NCBI GenBank assembly: GCA_947630705.1
Contig: CANRIK010000004.1
Span: forward strand, 1 to 64,000
From: an uncultured Clostridia bacterium
Lineage (GTDB): Bacteria > Bacillota > Clostridia > Christensenellales > Borkfalkiaceae
Direction of reading: 5' to 3'
DNA length: 64,000 nt
The first letter of the stretch is position 1; every line of letters begins with the position of its first letter. Below are positions 37,676-47,516 of this stretch, piece after piece. A model generated the notes under the pieces. It did not search any database. It worked only from the letters and a program-made list of their open reading frames with translations, and was not told where the DNA came from. A program made the translations under genes and the position numbers.

Positions 37676-37987
37676 ATGGAAGAAAACATAATTGAGCTCA
37701 TCGCCGCGGCGGAAGCCAAAGCCGCGGAAATCAAATCGGAAGCGCAGGCGAAGGCCGCGGAACGCATTGCCGCGGCGGAAGCCAAAGCTACGGAAATTTC
37801 CGTACGCTCCGAGTCCGATTGCGCCGAGTTGCGCCGTAAATCCCTTAAAGAGGCGGAGACGGGCTCGGCGGCGGCGTATGATAAATCCCTCGCCGACAGC
37901 CGCGCCGAAGCCGTCAAGTACGCCGACGGCTTATTGGCATACTCCGACAATCAGGTCGCCGAAATTATCGGGAGGCTCGTCAAGTGA
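37676..37987 (+). CDS. V-type ATPase peripheral-stalk subunit G/H (NtpF/AhaH-like)
   Basis: A 103-residue Ala/Glu/Lys-rich, fully helical protein with heptad-like AEAKAAEIKSEAQAKAAER repeats. It should form the coiled-coil peripheral stalk with subunit E. It is first in the operon, whose order matches the Enterococcus ntp operon (F-I-K-E-C-G-A-B-D). Its stop overlaps the subunit I start by 4 bp. Sequence identity is low in this family, so the call rests on composition, length and position. Confidence 0.82.
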   Translation: MEENIIELIAAAEAKAAEIKSEAQAKAAERIAAAEAKATEISVRSESDCAELRRKSLKEAETGSAAAYDKSLADSRAEAVKYADGLLAYSDNQVAEIIGRLVK

Positions 37988-39948
37988 TCGCAAAAATCCG
38001 CAAACTGAATCTTGCGGCGCTTTCGTACGACAGAGACGGCATACTGAACGTCTTGCAGAAAACGAATGCGGTGGAGATAAAGGAGCACGCCGAGACGGAG
38101 GGCACGTCGCCCATTTCCGAGGACGCGGAGGGGCTCTCTTCTTATCTTGCCTCCATGGAGACTGCGCTCGATATCCTCATATCTTCCGCGGAAAACGCGC
38201 TCCGCGCGGATAAGAACGCAACGCCGCCTTTAAAGGACGGCTTCGAAGTGACTTATGAGGAGTTCGCTTCGGCCGGAAAATTGCGAGAAGAGATGGAAAA
38301 CCTCGTCGAGAGGATAAATTCTCTCACCGACCGCAAGAATACGGCCATAACCGAGCAGACAAAACTCGCGCGCGCGATTGCGGTTGCGGAACCTTACGCC
38401 GCCGCAAGTCTCCCGTTCAACAGATATTCCGACACCCTTCACACCAAAACGAGGTTGGGGGTTCTCCCCCAAACTATGTGGGAGAGCTTGAAGCAGTCGC
38501 TCGACTCCGTTCCGCTCTGCGCATATTCCGGCGAGCAGGTAAACGACGGAGTTCTCGTTTGCGTTACGGCGCATAAGAGCGTCTTTGCGGAAGTGGAAGG
38601 ACTGCTCACGGGCTCCGGATTTTCTCTCTGTCCGTACAATTCCGAAAGTACCGGCGCGGAACAGCTTGCGCTTTTGAGGGCGCGTTTCGAGGCGGCGAAG
38701 GAGGAACAGCGGCTGGCGGAGGACGCCTTGAATAAGCTGACTCCATCTATACGTTCTTTGAAAATTTACTGCGATTATATCGATTTCAATATAGAAAAAA
38801 TTTCGGCTGCGTCTAAAATGCGCGGCATGGAGCGCACATTCTTTTTGGAGGCGTTCGTTCCGGCCGACTTCGAGCAGAGCGTCAAGGAAGCTCTCGATTC
38901 ATCCGGCTATGCAATGTGGTATGCCTTTTCCGATCCGGCGGAAGACGAGGAAGTCCCCACGCTGTTGAAGAACAACGCGGTTGTCTCCAACTTCGAAGCC
39001 ATAACAAACATGTATTCTCCGCCCAATGCGCATGAATTCGACCCCAATACCGTAATGGCATTCTTTTACAGTCTGTTTCTCGGGTTCATAATGGGGGATA
39101 TCGGATACGGAATACTGATGTTCATCGGCGGCGGAGTACTTTGGTATAAGAGCAGAAAGGGCAGCGGAATCAAGAGCCTCTCGGGCGTATTTGCCGTCGG
39201 CGGAGTTTTTGCCGTTTTCTGGGGATTTTTATTCAATTCCTTCTTCGGCGTTCAGATATTGCCGGTAACGGTAATGCCAGACGCGCAGACGGGCATGTAC
39301 TCGTTTATGGGAATCAAGATTCCGGCGGTGCTGGTGATAGCCATGATATTGGGCATATCGCAGCTGCTTACGGGCTATGTTTGCCGCGCTGTGCAGGAGT
39401 GGCGCAAGGGAAATATTATAGACGGAATTTTCGACGGCCTCGTCTGGGCGCTGTTCTCCGTTGGCGTGGCGCTCGCTATTTTGGGACTTGTCGAAGATTT
39501 CAAACTCCCTCAAACTTTCGTTCTGGTGGGAGGGATTACCGCAGGAGCGAGTCTTGCGATAGCCGCGCTTACCGCCGGCAGAAAGGAAAAACTGATAGGC
39601 AAATTCACAAAGGGATTCGGCTCTGTCTACGGGGTCATAAACTATGTCTCCGACATATTGAGCTACGCCCGTCTGTACGGACTTATGCTTTCCGGTGCAA
39701 TAATCGCCCAGATAGTATCCAAATATTCCATACAGTTTATAACCGGCGGCAACGTCATATTTGCGATCGTCGGGGTGCTTCTGATGATAGTCGGCCACGC
39801 TTTCAACCTCGCCATAGGTCTGCTCGGAGCTTATATCCACGATGCAAGACTGCAATACGTCGAGTTCTACGGCAGGTTCTACACGGGCGAGGGAGAGCTG
39901 TTCGCGCCTCTCGGTTCGAAACACAAACATATTTATATAGGCGAATGA
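37984..39948 (+). CDS. ntpI: V-type ATPase subunit I (a-subunit homologue)
   Basis: A 654-residue subunit whose N-terminal half (about 1-340) is cytoplasmic and coiled-coil-rich, contacting the stalks. The C-terminal half (about 350-654) has seven or eight membrane segments. The block FFYSLFLGFIMGDIGYGILM opens the membrane domain, and YARLYGLMLSGAIIAQ with GHAFNLAIGLLGAYIHDARLQYVEFYGRF is the signature of the ion-channel end. It forms the ion half-channels against the rotor ring. GTG/ATG choice: the ATG-region overlap GTGATCG places the start at 37984, overlapping the first gene. Confidence 0.93.
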   Translation: MIAKIRKLNLAALSYDRDGILNVLQKTNAVEIKEHAETEGTSPISEDAEGLSSYLASMETALDILISSAENALRADKNATPPLKDGFEVTYEEFASAGKLREEMENLVERINSLTDRKNTAITEQTKLARAIAVAEPYAAASLPFNRYSDTLHTKTRLGVLPQTMWESLKQSLDSVPLCAYSGEQVNDGVLVCVTAHKSVFAEVEGLLTGSGFSLCPYNSESTGAEQLALLRARFEAAKEEQRLAEDALNKLTPSIRSLKIYCDYIDFNIEKISAASKMRGMERTFFLEAFVPADFEQSVKEALDSSGYAMWYAFSDPAEDEEVPTLLKNNAVVSNFEAITNMYSPPNAHEFDPNTVMAFFYSLFLGFIMGDIGYGILMFIGGGVLWYKSRKGSGIKSLSGVFAVGGVFAVFWGFLFNSFFGVQILPVTVMPDAQTGMYSFMGIKIPAVLVIAMILGISQLLTGYVCRAVQEWRKGNIIDGIFDGLVWALFSVGVALAILGLVEDFKLPQTFVLVGGITAGASLAIAALTAGRKEKLIGKFTKGFGSVYGVINYVSDILSYARLYGLMLSGAIIAQIVSKYSIQFITGGNVIFAIVGVLLMIVGHAFNLAIGLLGAYIHDARLQYVEFYGRFYTGEGELFAPLGSKHKHIYIGE

Positions 39949-40010
39949 TTACGGTAACGTCCGTGCGAAACGCACGGTTTAAAGAGTTATAAATTCGGAG
40001 GTTTAATATT

Positions 40011-40463
40011 ATGTACACAACAGGTTATGCCATTGCGATGGCCGGAATTGCACTGTGCGTGCTTCTGTGCGGAGTTGGTTCGTGCATCGGACTCTTCAAA
40101 ACGGGGCGCGCCGCGGCGGGCGTACTCAGCGAAGACCCCAAAAAGTTCGGTAAACTTATGGTCCTCGTTCTTCTCCCCGCAACGCAGGGTATTTACGGCT
40201 TCATAATCGGCATCATTGCTTCGGGTTCGCTCGTTGCCACGATGGAAACGGCGCAGGGCTGGGCTTTCGTAGGCGCGGTAGTGCCCATGATGCTTTCCGG
40301 TCTTATTACCGGTATCTTTCAGGGCAAATCCGCTGTCAACTGCATCTATGCGTTGGGCAAGCAGGAATCTTTGAGCGGTAAACTCATAATCTATCCCGCA
40401 ATGATTGAGTTCTATGCGATTCTGGGCTTGATCATATCCATAATGCTGGTTGCGGCAATTTAA
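40011..40463 (+). CDS. ntpK: V-type ATPase proteolipid subunit K (rotor ring)
   Basis: A 150-residue proteolipid with four membrane helices, that is two fused hairpins. Ion-binding residues known from the Enterococcus hirae Na+ ring are all visible: LLPATQGIYG (Leu, Thr, Gln, Tyr) in helix 2, the Gln of IFQGK in helix 3 and the essential Glu of MIEFYAILG in helix 4. The first hairpin has no carboxylate. This pattern predicts Na+ coupling. GGAGG lies upstream of the ATG. It sits between subunits I and E. Confidence 0.95.
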   Translation: MYTTGYAIAMAGIALCVLLCGVGSCIGLFKTGRAAAGVLSEDPKKFGKLMVLVLLPATQGIYGFIIGIIASGSLVATMETAQGWAFVGAVVPMMLSGLITGIFQGKSAVNCIYALGKQESLSGKLIIYPAMIEFYAILGLIISIMLVAAI

Positions 40464-40471
40464 GGTAAGAG

Positions 40472-41062
40472 ATGGGCAAAGAAGAGATTATAAACAGAAT
40501 AATAGCCGACGCCGAACGCGAAGCCGACGAAATTCTTCGAGCGGCGTCCTCGCGCGCGGACGAAATAGTGGAGGCGGCGAAAAATCGCGCTCTGACGGAG
40601 CTTGCCGAAACGGAGAACGAAGTTTCCGCGCGTGCAAAGCGGATATACGACGGCAAAGCCGCCGCCGCGCGTCTCGATTCGGCAAAAATTCTGCTTGCCG
40701 AAAAGCGCAGGGTGATAGACGAGATCTATTCAAGAGCTCTTGAAAAGCTGAAAAAACTTTCCGAAAGAGACGCATTGAAGCTCATGAACCGCCTTATAGA
40801 AGAGAACGCGGAAGAGGGCGACGAGATAGTTTTTTCCGAAAACTTCCCGTATGCGGCGCAGGTTGAAAAACTCGCCGTTGTAAAAGAGCGCAAACTCAAA
40901 GTGTCCTCAAAGCGCGTGCCTCTCTCCGGCGGCTGTCTGTTGCGCGGAAAGAGCAGCGATAAAGACCTTTCGTATTCGGCGCTCTTAAACGCCGATATGG
41001 AGGAGCATCAGGCGGATATTGCCGCGCAGTTGTTTGCCGGCAGCAATAAAAATCAGGTTTGA
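40472..41062 (+). CDS. ntpE: V-type ATPase subunit E
   Basis: A 196-residue peripheral-stalk subunit. The N-terminal half is a long charged helix (ADAEREADEILRAASSRADE) for coiled-coil pairing with subunit G/H; the C-terminal half is a globular head that binds the catalytic hexamer, with SGGCLLRGK near residue 151. It lies 8 bp after ntpK and 9 bp before the C subunit. Confidence 0.88.
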   Translation: MGKEEIINRIIADAEREADEILRAASSRADEIVEAAKNRALTELAETENEVSARAKRIYDGKAAAARLDSAKILLAEKRRVIDEIYSRALEKLKKLSERDALKLMNRLIEENAEEGDEIVFSENFPYAAQVEKLAVVKERKLKVSSKRVPLSGGCLLRGKSSDKDLSYSALLNADMEEHQADIAAQLFAGSNKNQV

Positions 41063-41071
41063 AATTTTTAA

Positions 41072-42019
41072 ATGTTGGACCCAATCTACACAAACGGCGT
41101 CATTGCCGTAAAAGAGAAGTTCCTAATGGGCGATAAACTTCTGCGCTTTACAGAAATGAGTGCGGAAGAGGTTTTGCGCGCCGTGGCGGAGAGCGGCTTC
41201 GGAAGCGGCGCACAGTCGCAGGACGGGGAATCGCTCTGTCAGGCGGAGGAGCTCGCGCTCGACGGCTTTATAAGGGAATATGCACCGTCGCGCGCCGAAC
41301 TCGTATATCTTCTGTCTTTTCGGGATTTTCATAACGCAAAAGCCGTATGCAAGGCCCATAAACTCAACTCGTCCGCGGAAAAGATGTTTGCGCCGGACGG
41401 GCTCACGCCCGTTTCGGAGATTTCTTCGGCAGTTGCGGCAGAAAAGACGGACGAACTTCCCAAGGAACTTCGAGCTCCGTTGCGCGCCGTTCTCGATAGC
41501 GAAAAGGAACTTTCGGGGGCCGAAATAGGCGCTCTGTTCGACGCCGCCGCCTTCGAATACGTGGCGGAGAGCTGTAAATTCAATCCCCTTCTCAAAAAAC
41601 TTCTCGCCGGCAGGGCCGACAGAACCAATATCCTCACGGCGGTACGTTCGTCGGACGCCGATTTCGCCGAAAAACTCTATGTCGGCGGAGGCAAGCTGAA
41701 AAACGAGAAGCTCCGCGTGCTCTTCAAAGATACGGACAGCATAGTGGAGGCGTTTGAAAAGACGCCCTACCTCGAATTTGTGAAGCTCTGTCTTACGGCA
41801 AAGGAGAAGGGAATGCCTTTCACAGACGGCGAACGCGCGCTGGAATCCTTCGAAGCGGAGTATTTCAAGGCAAGACGGTTCGAACTCGAAGGCAGACAGC
41901 CCTTCCTCTATTACGTGTTCCGTCGCCGCGCCGAAATACAGAACGTAAGAATAATTCTCGTGTGTCTGAACGCCGGACTTGCTCCGCAGGATATAAGAAG
42001 AAGATTGAGAGCGATATAA
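41072..42019 (+). CDS. ntpC: V-type ATPase subunit C (d-type central-stalk cap)
   Basis: A 315-residue, mostly helical protein of the AC39/d family that sits on the rotor ring and connects the central stalk. The N-terminal YTNGVIAVKEKFLMGDKLLRFTEM-type opening (residues about 6-29), the EEYAPSRAELVYLL-like middle block and the C-terminal RRRAEIQNVRIILVCLNAGL are typical. The weak Shine-Dalgarno suggests coupling to ntpE. A 104-bp gap with an 8-bp stem (42086-42106) follows before the next subunit. Confidence 0.87.
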   Translation: MLDPIYTNGVIAVKEKFLMGDKLLRFTEMSAEEVLRAVAESGFGSGAQSQDGESLCQAEELALDGFIREYAPSRAELVYLLSFRDFHNAKAVCKAHKLNSSAEKMFAPDGLTPVSEISSAVAAEKTDELPKELRAPLRAVLDSEKELSGAEIGALFDAAAFEYVAESCKFNPLLKKLLAGRADRTNILTAVRSSDADFAEKLYVGGGKLKNEKLRVLFKDTDSIVEAFEKTPYLEFVKLCLTAKEKGMPFTDGERALESFEAEYFKARRFELEGRQPFLYYVFRRRAEIQNVRIILVCLNAGLAPQDIRRRLRAI

Positions 42020-42123
42020 TGCCGGCCGTCTGAAAACTTTGACGGACGGTTCATGGCAAGCATGGCAAAAAGTAATTCGGTTTTATCGCCGCAGAGAGTG
42101 CGGCGAAAGATATAGGAGTCAGT

Positions 42124-42447
42124 ATGACGGGCAAAATGGCAATCGTCGGCGACGGCGACAGCATAATGGTTTTCAAGGCGGCCGGAGTTTCCACATTTCC
42201 GGTATCCGACGAAAAAAAAGCGCGTGAAGTCCTGCGTAAAACGGCTTCGGAATACAGCATAATTTTTGTAACCGAAGAGCTCTCGAAGTCGCTGGGCGAT
42301 TTTTTGAAGCGCTTCGACGAGGCTCCCTATCCGGTTGTATTGACCCTTCCCTCAACGTCGGGCGGATCAACTTACGGCGAGGAATTTTTAAAGAGCGCCA
42401 TGGAGCGCGCCCTCGGCGTAGACATTCTTTTCAATAATGAAAAATAA
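42124..42447 (+). CDS. ntpG: V-type ATPase subunit F (NtpG-like)
   Basis: A 107-residue Rossmann-like central-stalk subunit. KMAIVGDGDSIMVFKAAGV at the N-terminus and IIFVTEELSKSLGDFL with PYPVVLTLPS are characteristic. It binds the D subunit and modulates coupling in characterised enzymes. TAGGAGT precedes the ATG. It lies between the C and A subunits. Confidence 0.9.
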   Translation: MTGKMAIVGDGDSIMVFKAAGVSTFPVSDEKKAREVLRKTASEYSIIFVTEELSKSLGDFLKRFDEAPYPVVLTLPSTSGGSTYGEEFLKSAMERALGVDILFNNEK

Positions 42448-42465
42448 CTTATTAAGGTAAATGAT

Positions 42466-44232
42466 ATGACAGGCAAAACGGTTAAAATTTCCGGACCTCT
42501 TATCGTCGCGGAAAACATGGCTGACTGCAAGATGTACGACGTGGTTCAGGTTTCAAAGCTGGGTTTGATCGGCGAAATAATCGAACTCCGCGGCGACAAG
42601 GCTTCCATTCAGGTATATGAGGAGACGTCGGGGCTCGGCCCGGGCGAGGACGTCGTGTCCACAGGCGAGCCTCTTTCGGCCGAACTCGGCCCGGGGCTCA
42701 TAACGGGAATTTTCGACGGCATACAGCGCCCTCTGACGACTCTCTTTTTCAACTATGGCAGCCGCATTTCGCGCGGCGTTTCGGTAAACCGCCTCGACAG
42801 AGAGAAGCTCTGGCACTTCACGCCGAAGGTTCGGGAGGGAGATAAGGTAGTCTCCGGCGATATACTCGGCGTGGTTATGGAGACGGAGATAGTCGAACAC
42901 CGTATTCTCGTGCCGTATGGAGTAGAAGGTACGGTGACGGAAATCAAAGAGGGCGATTTCAACATAGAAGAAACCGTGGCTAAAATCACGGGCGAAAACA
43001 AAGAAACGTCAGTATCCATGCTTACCAAGTGGCCTGTGCGCAAGGGCAGACCCTATAAAGAAAAACTCACGCCCGACCAGCCTCTCATAACCGGTCAGCG
43101 CGTAATAGATACTCTGTTCCCAATAGCAAAGGGCGGAGTCGCCGCCGTCCCGGGTCCCTTCGGAAGCGGCAAAACGGTCGTCCAGCATCAGCTTGCGAAG
43201 TGGGCTGACGCCGATATAATAGTTTACGTCGGCTGCGGCGAACGCGGCAATGAAATGACGGACGTACTCAACGAGTTCCCCGAACTCAAAGACCCCAAGA
43301 CGGGCGAACCGCTTATGAAGCGGACGGTGCTTATAGCGAATACTTCCGATATGCCCGTTGCCGCGCGCGAGGCCTCGATATATACGGGTATTACAATAGC
43401 CGAATATTTCCGCGATATGGGCTACAATGTGGCTATAATGGCCGACTCGACCTCTCGTTGGGCGGAGGCTCTCCGCGAGATGAGCGGACGCCTCGAAGAG
43501 ATGCCGGGCGACGAGGGCTATCCGGCGTATCTCGCCAGCAGACTTGCGGAGTTCTATGAACGCGCCGGAATAGTGAAATTGCTCGGCAAGGAGGAGAGAA
43601 TAGGCTCCATTTCCGCAATAGGCGCGGTATCCCCTCCGGGCGGCGACCTTTCGGAACCCGTTTCGCAGGGCACTTTGAGAATAGTTAAAGTTTTCTGGGG
43701 ATTGAGCGCTTCGCTTGCGTACAAGAGACATTTTCCGGCCATCGACTGGCTGGTAAGCTATTCGCTCTACGCGGACAAGATGAAGGAGTGGTACGACGCA
43801 AACGTCGGCAAGCGTTTCCTCGAATACAGACAGTTTATAATGACGAAGTTACAGGAGGAGGCGGCTCTGGACGAAATAGTCCGTCTTGTCGGCATGGACG
43901 CACTTTCCTCGCGAGACAGACTCATTATGGAGACGGCCAAAATAATCCGCGAGGACTATCTGCATCAGAACGCTTTCCACGAAATCGACACCTACACGTC
44001 CATGCGCAAGCAGCTCCTCATGCTCCGCATGATTTACGAATTCTACACTCTCTCCGAAGAGGCTATAAAGAGCTATGTTTCTCTCGACGACGTGCTCAAA
44101 TGCCCGTTCAAAGACAAGATAGGTCGTGCAAAGTATATTCCGGAGGATAAACTCGAAGAGTTCGACGGAATCTTCGCCGCCATGAGCTCCGAAATCAAGG
44201 CGCTTGCGCAGGGAGGAGAAGAGGATGTTTAA
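42466..44232 (+). CDS. ntpA: V-type ATPase catalytic subunit A
   Basis: A 588-residue catalytic subunit. The P-loop [11 protein letters not shown] is near residue 229, preceded by the non-homologous region typical of V/A-type A subunits (about 110-200). [16 protein letters not shown], the [25 protein letters not shown]-like block (about residues 325-350) and [13 protein letters not shown] are all present. It cleaves or makes ATP at the A/B interface. Its last 8 bases overlap the B-subunit start, fitting coupled translation and equal stoichiometry. Confidence 0.97.
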   Translation: MTGKTVKISGPLIVAENMADCKMYDVVQVSKLGLIGEIIELRGDKASIQVYEETSGLGPGEDVVSTGEPLSAELGPGLITGIFDGIQRPLTTLFFNYGSRISRGVSVNRLDREKLWHFTPKVREGDKVVSGDILGVVMETEIVEHRILVPYGVEGTVTEIKEGDFNIEETVAKITGENKETSVSMLTKWPVRKGRPYKEKLTPDQPLITGQRVIDTLFPIAKGGVAAVPGPFGSGKTVVQHQLAKWADADIIVYVGCGERGNEMTDVLNEFPELKDPKTGEPLMKRTVLIANTSDMPVAAREASIYTGITIAEYFRDMGYNVAIMADSTSRWAEALREMSGRLEEMPGDEGYPAYLASRLAEFYERAGIVKLLGKEERIGSISAIGAVSPPGGDLSEPVSQGTLRIVKVFWGLSASLAYKRHFPAIDWLVSYSLYADKMKEWYDANVGKRFLEYRQFIMTKLQEEAALDEIVRLVGMDALSSRDRLIMETAKIIREDYLHQNAFHEIDTYTSMRKQLLMLRMIYEFYTLSEEAIKSYVSLDDVLKCPFKDKIGRAKYIPEDKLEEFDGIFAAMSSEIKALAQGGEEDV

Positions 44233-45601
44233 GGAATATAAAACGATAAGAGAAATAGTCGGGCCTCTGATGCTGGTGGACGGCGTAGAGGGAGTAAAGT
44301 ACAACGAGCTTGTGGATATAGTCTGCGGCAACGGCGAGATACGCCGCGGCAAAGTGCTTGAAATAAATCGCGACAAGGCCGTTGTTCAGCTGTTCGAAAA
44401 ATCGCAGGGCTTGCAGATAACCACGGCAAAGGCCCGTTTCCTCGGCCACAGTCAGGAGCTCTCCGTATCCAGAGATATGCTCGGCAGAGTATTCGACGGC
44501 ATGGGCAATCCCCGTGACGGCGGAGCCGCGATTATACCCGATAAAAAACTCGATATAAACGGCGAGCCCATAAATCCGGCGGCTCGCGACTATCCGAATG
44601 AATTCATACAGACGGGTATTTCCGCCATCGACGGGCTCAATACTCTCGTCAGAGGTCAGAAACTTCCGGTATTTTCCATGAGCGGACTTCCGCACGCCGA
44701 GCTTGCGGCGCAGATTGCCCGTCAGGCAAAGGTGCGCGGCTCCGATTCAAAGTTTGCCGTTGTTTTTGCGGCGATAGGCATAACTTTCGAGGAGGCGCAG
44801 TACTTCGTAGACGACTTCAAGCGCACGGGCGCGATAGAGAGAACGGTGCTGTTCACCAATCTTGCCGACGATCCGGCGGTAGAGCGTATAGCCACTCCGC
44901 GAATAGCGCTTACATGTGCCGAATATCTCGCTTTCACATGCGGTATGCATGTCTTGGTAATTATGACCGACATAACCAACTATGCCGAAGCGTTGCGCGA
45001 AGTCTCCGCGGCGCGCAGGGAAATCCCCGGCAGAAGAGGCTACCCGGGATATCTTTACACCGACCTCGCCTCTCTTTACGAGCGCGCGGGCAGGATTCGC
45101 GGCTGTGAGGGCTCCATAACGCAGATACCCATTCTCACCATGCCCGAAGACGATAAAACACACCCCATTCCCGACTTGACGGGCTATATAACCGAGGGTC
45201 AGATAATGCTCTCGCGCGATTTGTATAAGAAAGGACTCAATCCTCCGATAGACGTTCTGCCTTCACTTTCGCGACTTAAAGACAAGGGTATAGGCAGGGG
45301 CAAAACGCGCGAGGATCACGCCGACACAATGAACCAGCTTTTCGCGGCATATGCGCGCGGCAAGGAGTGCAAGGAGCTCTCTGCAATTTTGGGCGAAGCC
45401 GCGCTTTCCGACGTGGATAAATTGTACGCGAAATTTGCGGAGGAATTTGAAAAAGAATATGTAAATCAGGGCTTTGGCACCGACAGACCGGTGGAAGAGA
45501 CCCTCGATATAGGTTGGAAACTGCTCAAAATTCTTCCGGTCGGAGAATTGAAACGTATCCGTCAGGAGTATATCGATAAATATCTGAACGCTGCAAAGTG
45601 A
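44225..45601 (+). CDS. ntpB: V-type ATPase regulatory subunit B
   Basis: A 458-residue non-catalytic nucleotide-binding-fold subunit that alternates with A in the hexamer. The degenerate P-loop is seen at [15 protein letters not shown], with [29 protein letters not shown] and [21 protein letters not shown] downstream. The ATG at 44225 has GGAGGAG upstream; an in-frame start seven codons earlier is inside ntpA and less well placed. Confidence 0.97.
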   Translation: MFKEYKTIREIVGPLMLVDGVEGVKYNELVDIVCGNGEIRRGKVLEINRDKAVVQLFEKSQGLQITTAKARFLGHSQELSVSRDMLGRVFDGMGNPRDGGAAIIPDKKLDINGEPINPAARDYPNEFIQTGISAIDGLNTLVRGQKLPVFSMSGLPHAELAAQIARQAKVRGSDSKFAVVFAAIGITFEEAQYFVDDFKRTGAIERTVLFTNLADDPAVERIATPRIALTCAEYLAFTCGMHVLVIMTDITNYAEALREVSAARREIPGRRGYPGYLYTDLASLYERAGRIRGCEGSITQIPILTMPEDDKTHPIPDLTGYITEGQIMLSRDLYKKGLNPPIDVLPSLSRLKDKGIGRGKTREDHADTMNQLFAAYARGKECKELSAILGEAALSDVDKLYAKFAEEFEKEYVNQGFGTDRPVEETLDIGWKLLKILPVGELKRIRQEYIDKYLNAAK

Positions 45602-45710
45602 CGACGGACGCATATGCTTTTGCATGCGCGCGCGTCAGAGATATTTTAAAACAAATTAGAGATATCGATTAAAATAAATTTGTTTATTTAACATATAAAG
45701 GAACGAAAAT

Positions 45711-46337
45711 ATGTCGAGGCTCAACGTAAATCCCACAAGGATGGAGCTGAAAAAACTGAAAGCGCGGCTGTCTACCGCCGTGCGCGGCCATAAACTTCTC
45801 AAAGATAAATCGGACGAAATGATTCGTCGTTTCACCGTTATAATCCGAGAGGATAAGGCCTTGCGCGACGAGGTGGAGGAGGAACTGTCCGAAGTTATGA
45901 GGCAGTTCTCCGTCGCCCGTTCGGTCACGCCCTCATACAGCGCCGAAACAGCCTTTTCCATGCCCACGGTTGCGGTAAGGGCCGACTGTACGGTAAAGAG
46001 CATAATGGGCGTGGACGTTCCGGACGTGAAGCTCGTGGAAGAGCGCCGTGCCGACGGACTTCCGTATGCCTATTCGGAGATTACCAGCGAAGCCGATTAT
46101 TCCGTCAAAAAAGTATCCGCGCTTTTGCCTAAACTTATAAAACTTGCCGAAACCGAAAAGGCAGTCCGCCTTCTCGCCGACGAGATAGAGCGCAACAAAC
46201 GCCGCGTCAATGCTCTGGAATATATCATGATACCGCAGCTCGAAGAGACCATAAAGTATATCCGCGACAAGCTCGACGAAAACGAGCGAGCGGCCATCGT
46301 AAGGCTCATGAAAGTAAAATCCATGGCCAAAAATTAA
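45711..46337 (+). CDS. ntpD: V-type ATPase subunit D (central rotor shaft)
   Basis: A 208-residue protein forming the long coiled-coil rotor axle. The N-terminus NVNPTRMELKKLKARLSTA and KLLKDKSDEMIRRF and the C-terminal helix NKRRVNALEYIMIPQLEETI are family signatures. AAGGAAC precedes the ATG. A 109-bp gap with an imperfect stem separates it from ntpB. It ends the operon before a strong terminator. No F1Fo genes are present in the window. Confidence 0.94.
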   Translation: MSRLNVNPTRMELKKLKARLSTAVRGHKLLKDKSDEMIRRFTVIIREDKALRDEVEEELSEVMRQFSVARSVTPSYSAETAFSMPTVAVRADCTVKSIMGVDVPDVKLVEERRADGLPYAYSEITSEADYSVKKVSALLPKLIKLAETEKAVRLLADEIERNKRRVNALEYIMIPQLEETIKYIRDKLDENERAAIVRLMKVKSMAKN

Positions 46338-46410
46338 TATGTGTGTCTCGCTTATGTGAGATATATGCGCGAAAGAGACGGGATGTATGCGCTGAAAACT
46401 AATGAAATAA

Positions 46411-46438
46411 GCCGTCCGCGACATGTGTCGCGGACGGC
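46411..46438. terminator. Bidirectional terminator after the V-ATPase operon
   Basis: A 13-bp perfect stem with a 2-nt centre (46411-46423 with 46426-46438), followed by atttgttt on the plus side. It lies between converging genes. Confidence 0.65.
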
Positions 46439-46487
46439 ATTTGTTTGCGTCATTGTTTTTTGATTGTGCTTTTTGTACTGTCGGATT

Positions 46488-47396
46488 TCAATGTTTTTTG
46501 AAGGGCTTTATAGGCAATAACATTCTCGTCTGCGCCCTGTATTCTTCGTAACCGCCCTTCTCTTTCTGATGTCTGTCCGCCATGGGAATACTTATAAAAA
46601 CGAACAGCAGCGTATTGAGAACGGCTCCGACAATGAGATACCACATCTGCGGAATGGCGCATACCGCCGCAAGAGTGACTCCCCACCACATAATAATTTC
46701 GCCGAGATAGTTCGGATGACGGGAATATTTCCACAGGCCGTCGCGAATAAATCCGGAGCCGCCGCGTCTTTTGAATATGTGCATCTGCACGTCGGCCACG
46801 CCCTGCAAAACTATTGCCGCAAATGAAATAAGGCAAAAAATCAGACTTCCCACATTGAATGTCGGGCGGTCGATTATAAGATAGACGGCCGGCAGCATGC
46901 ATGCGTAAACGATAAGAGTAGGGAAGAGGTGTATGCCGAACAGATTGACTATGGGGTAAAATCTGCCCGTTTGCGCCTTTAACATTGTGTATCGCCAGTC
47001 CTGATGAGCGAGGCTCTTAAATGTGTACGCCCAATTCGCCGTAAGCCGCACTCCCCATAGGATTATCACTGCAAGAAGTATGGCCTGCGTGGCTCCGAAC
47101 GCCTGCACAGTTTCTCCGCCGACCGCAAGGGCGGTATTTTTCCGTATGGCGGCGCATGTAAAACTTATTGCTATCACTACGGGCTGAACGCTCCAATACG
47201 GGTCGTACACAGACGAGTTGTTGAACATTATGCTGAAAAGAAATATGCACACGGTCGCAAGTATATCCGCAATGAGCAGATTGAGCCACGGCTCAAACGG
47301 CAGATTAAGGTAGCTTATGATTCCGTAGGTTATGACGAATGCGTAAATGACCGCCATTATTACAAAACTGCACGCTCTGTTACGTAAAACTTTCAA
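46488..47396 (-). CDS. DUF1295 membrane protein (steroid 5-alpha-reductase-like fold)
   Basis: A 302-residue integral membrane protein with about eight hydrophobic helices. The C-terminal LWKYSRHPNYLGEIIMWWGV and GGYEEYRAQTRMLLP-type tail match the DUF1295/isoprenylcysteine methyltransferase-like superfamily, whose members bind NADPH or S-adenosylmethionine at this site. The substrate is unknown. The start is a TTG at 47396 with AAGGAG 6 nt upstream. It has its own promoter. Confidence 0.78.
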   Translation of the reverse strand: MKVLRNRACSFVIMAVIYAFVITYGIISYLNLPFEPWLNLLIADILATVCIFLFSIMFNNSSVYDPYWSVQPVVIAISFTCAAIRKNTALAVGGETVQAFGATQAILLAVIILWGVRLTANWAYTFKSLAHQDWRYTMLKAQTGRFYPIVNLFGIHLFPTLIVYACMLPAVYLIIDRPTFNVGSLIFCLISFAAIVLQGVADVQMHIFKRRGGSGFIRDGLWKYSRHPNYLGEIIMWWGVTLAAVCAIPQMWYLIVGAVLNTLLFVFISIPMADRHQKEKGGYEEYRAQTRMLLPIKPFKKH

Positions 47397-47437
47397 ATTG
47401 ACTCCTTATGCGTCAAACGTCGCAATTCGACAAAAAA

Positions 47438-47466
47438 ATTATATCATATGCCGACCCTGTTTGCAA
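47438..47466 (-). promoter_or_regulatory. Promoter of the DUF1295 gene
   Basis: Minus strand: TTGCAA (47461-47466), 17-bp spacer, TATAAT (47438-47443). Confidence 0.7.
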
Positions 47467-47481
47467 GCGTTGAAAAATATA

Positions 47482-47510
47482 TTTACACGGTCGTTCGGAC
47501 GTGATATAAT
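47482..47510 (+). promoter_or_regulatory. Promoter of the AlkZ-related gene (leaderless)
   Basis: TTTACA (47482-47487), 17-bp spacer, TATAAT (47505-47510). The ATG at 47517 is 6 nt after the -10, where transcription should begin. Confidence 0.7.
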
Positions 47511-47516
47511 AAAATC

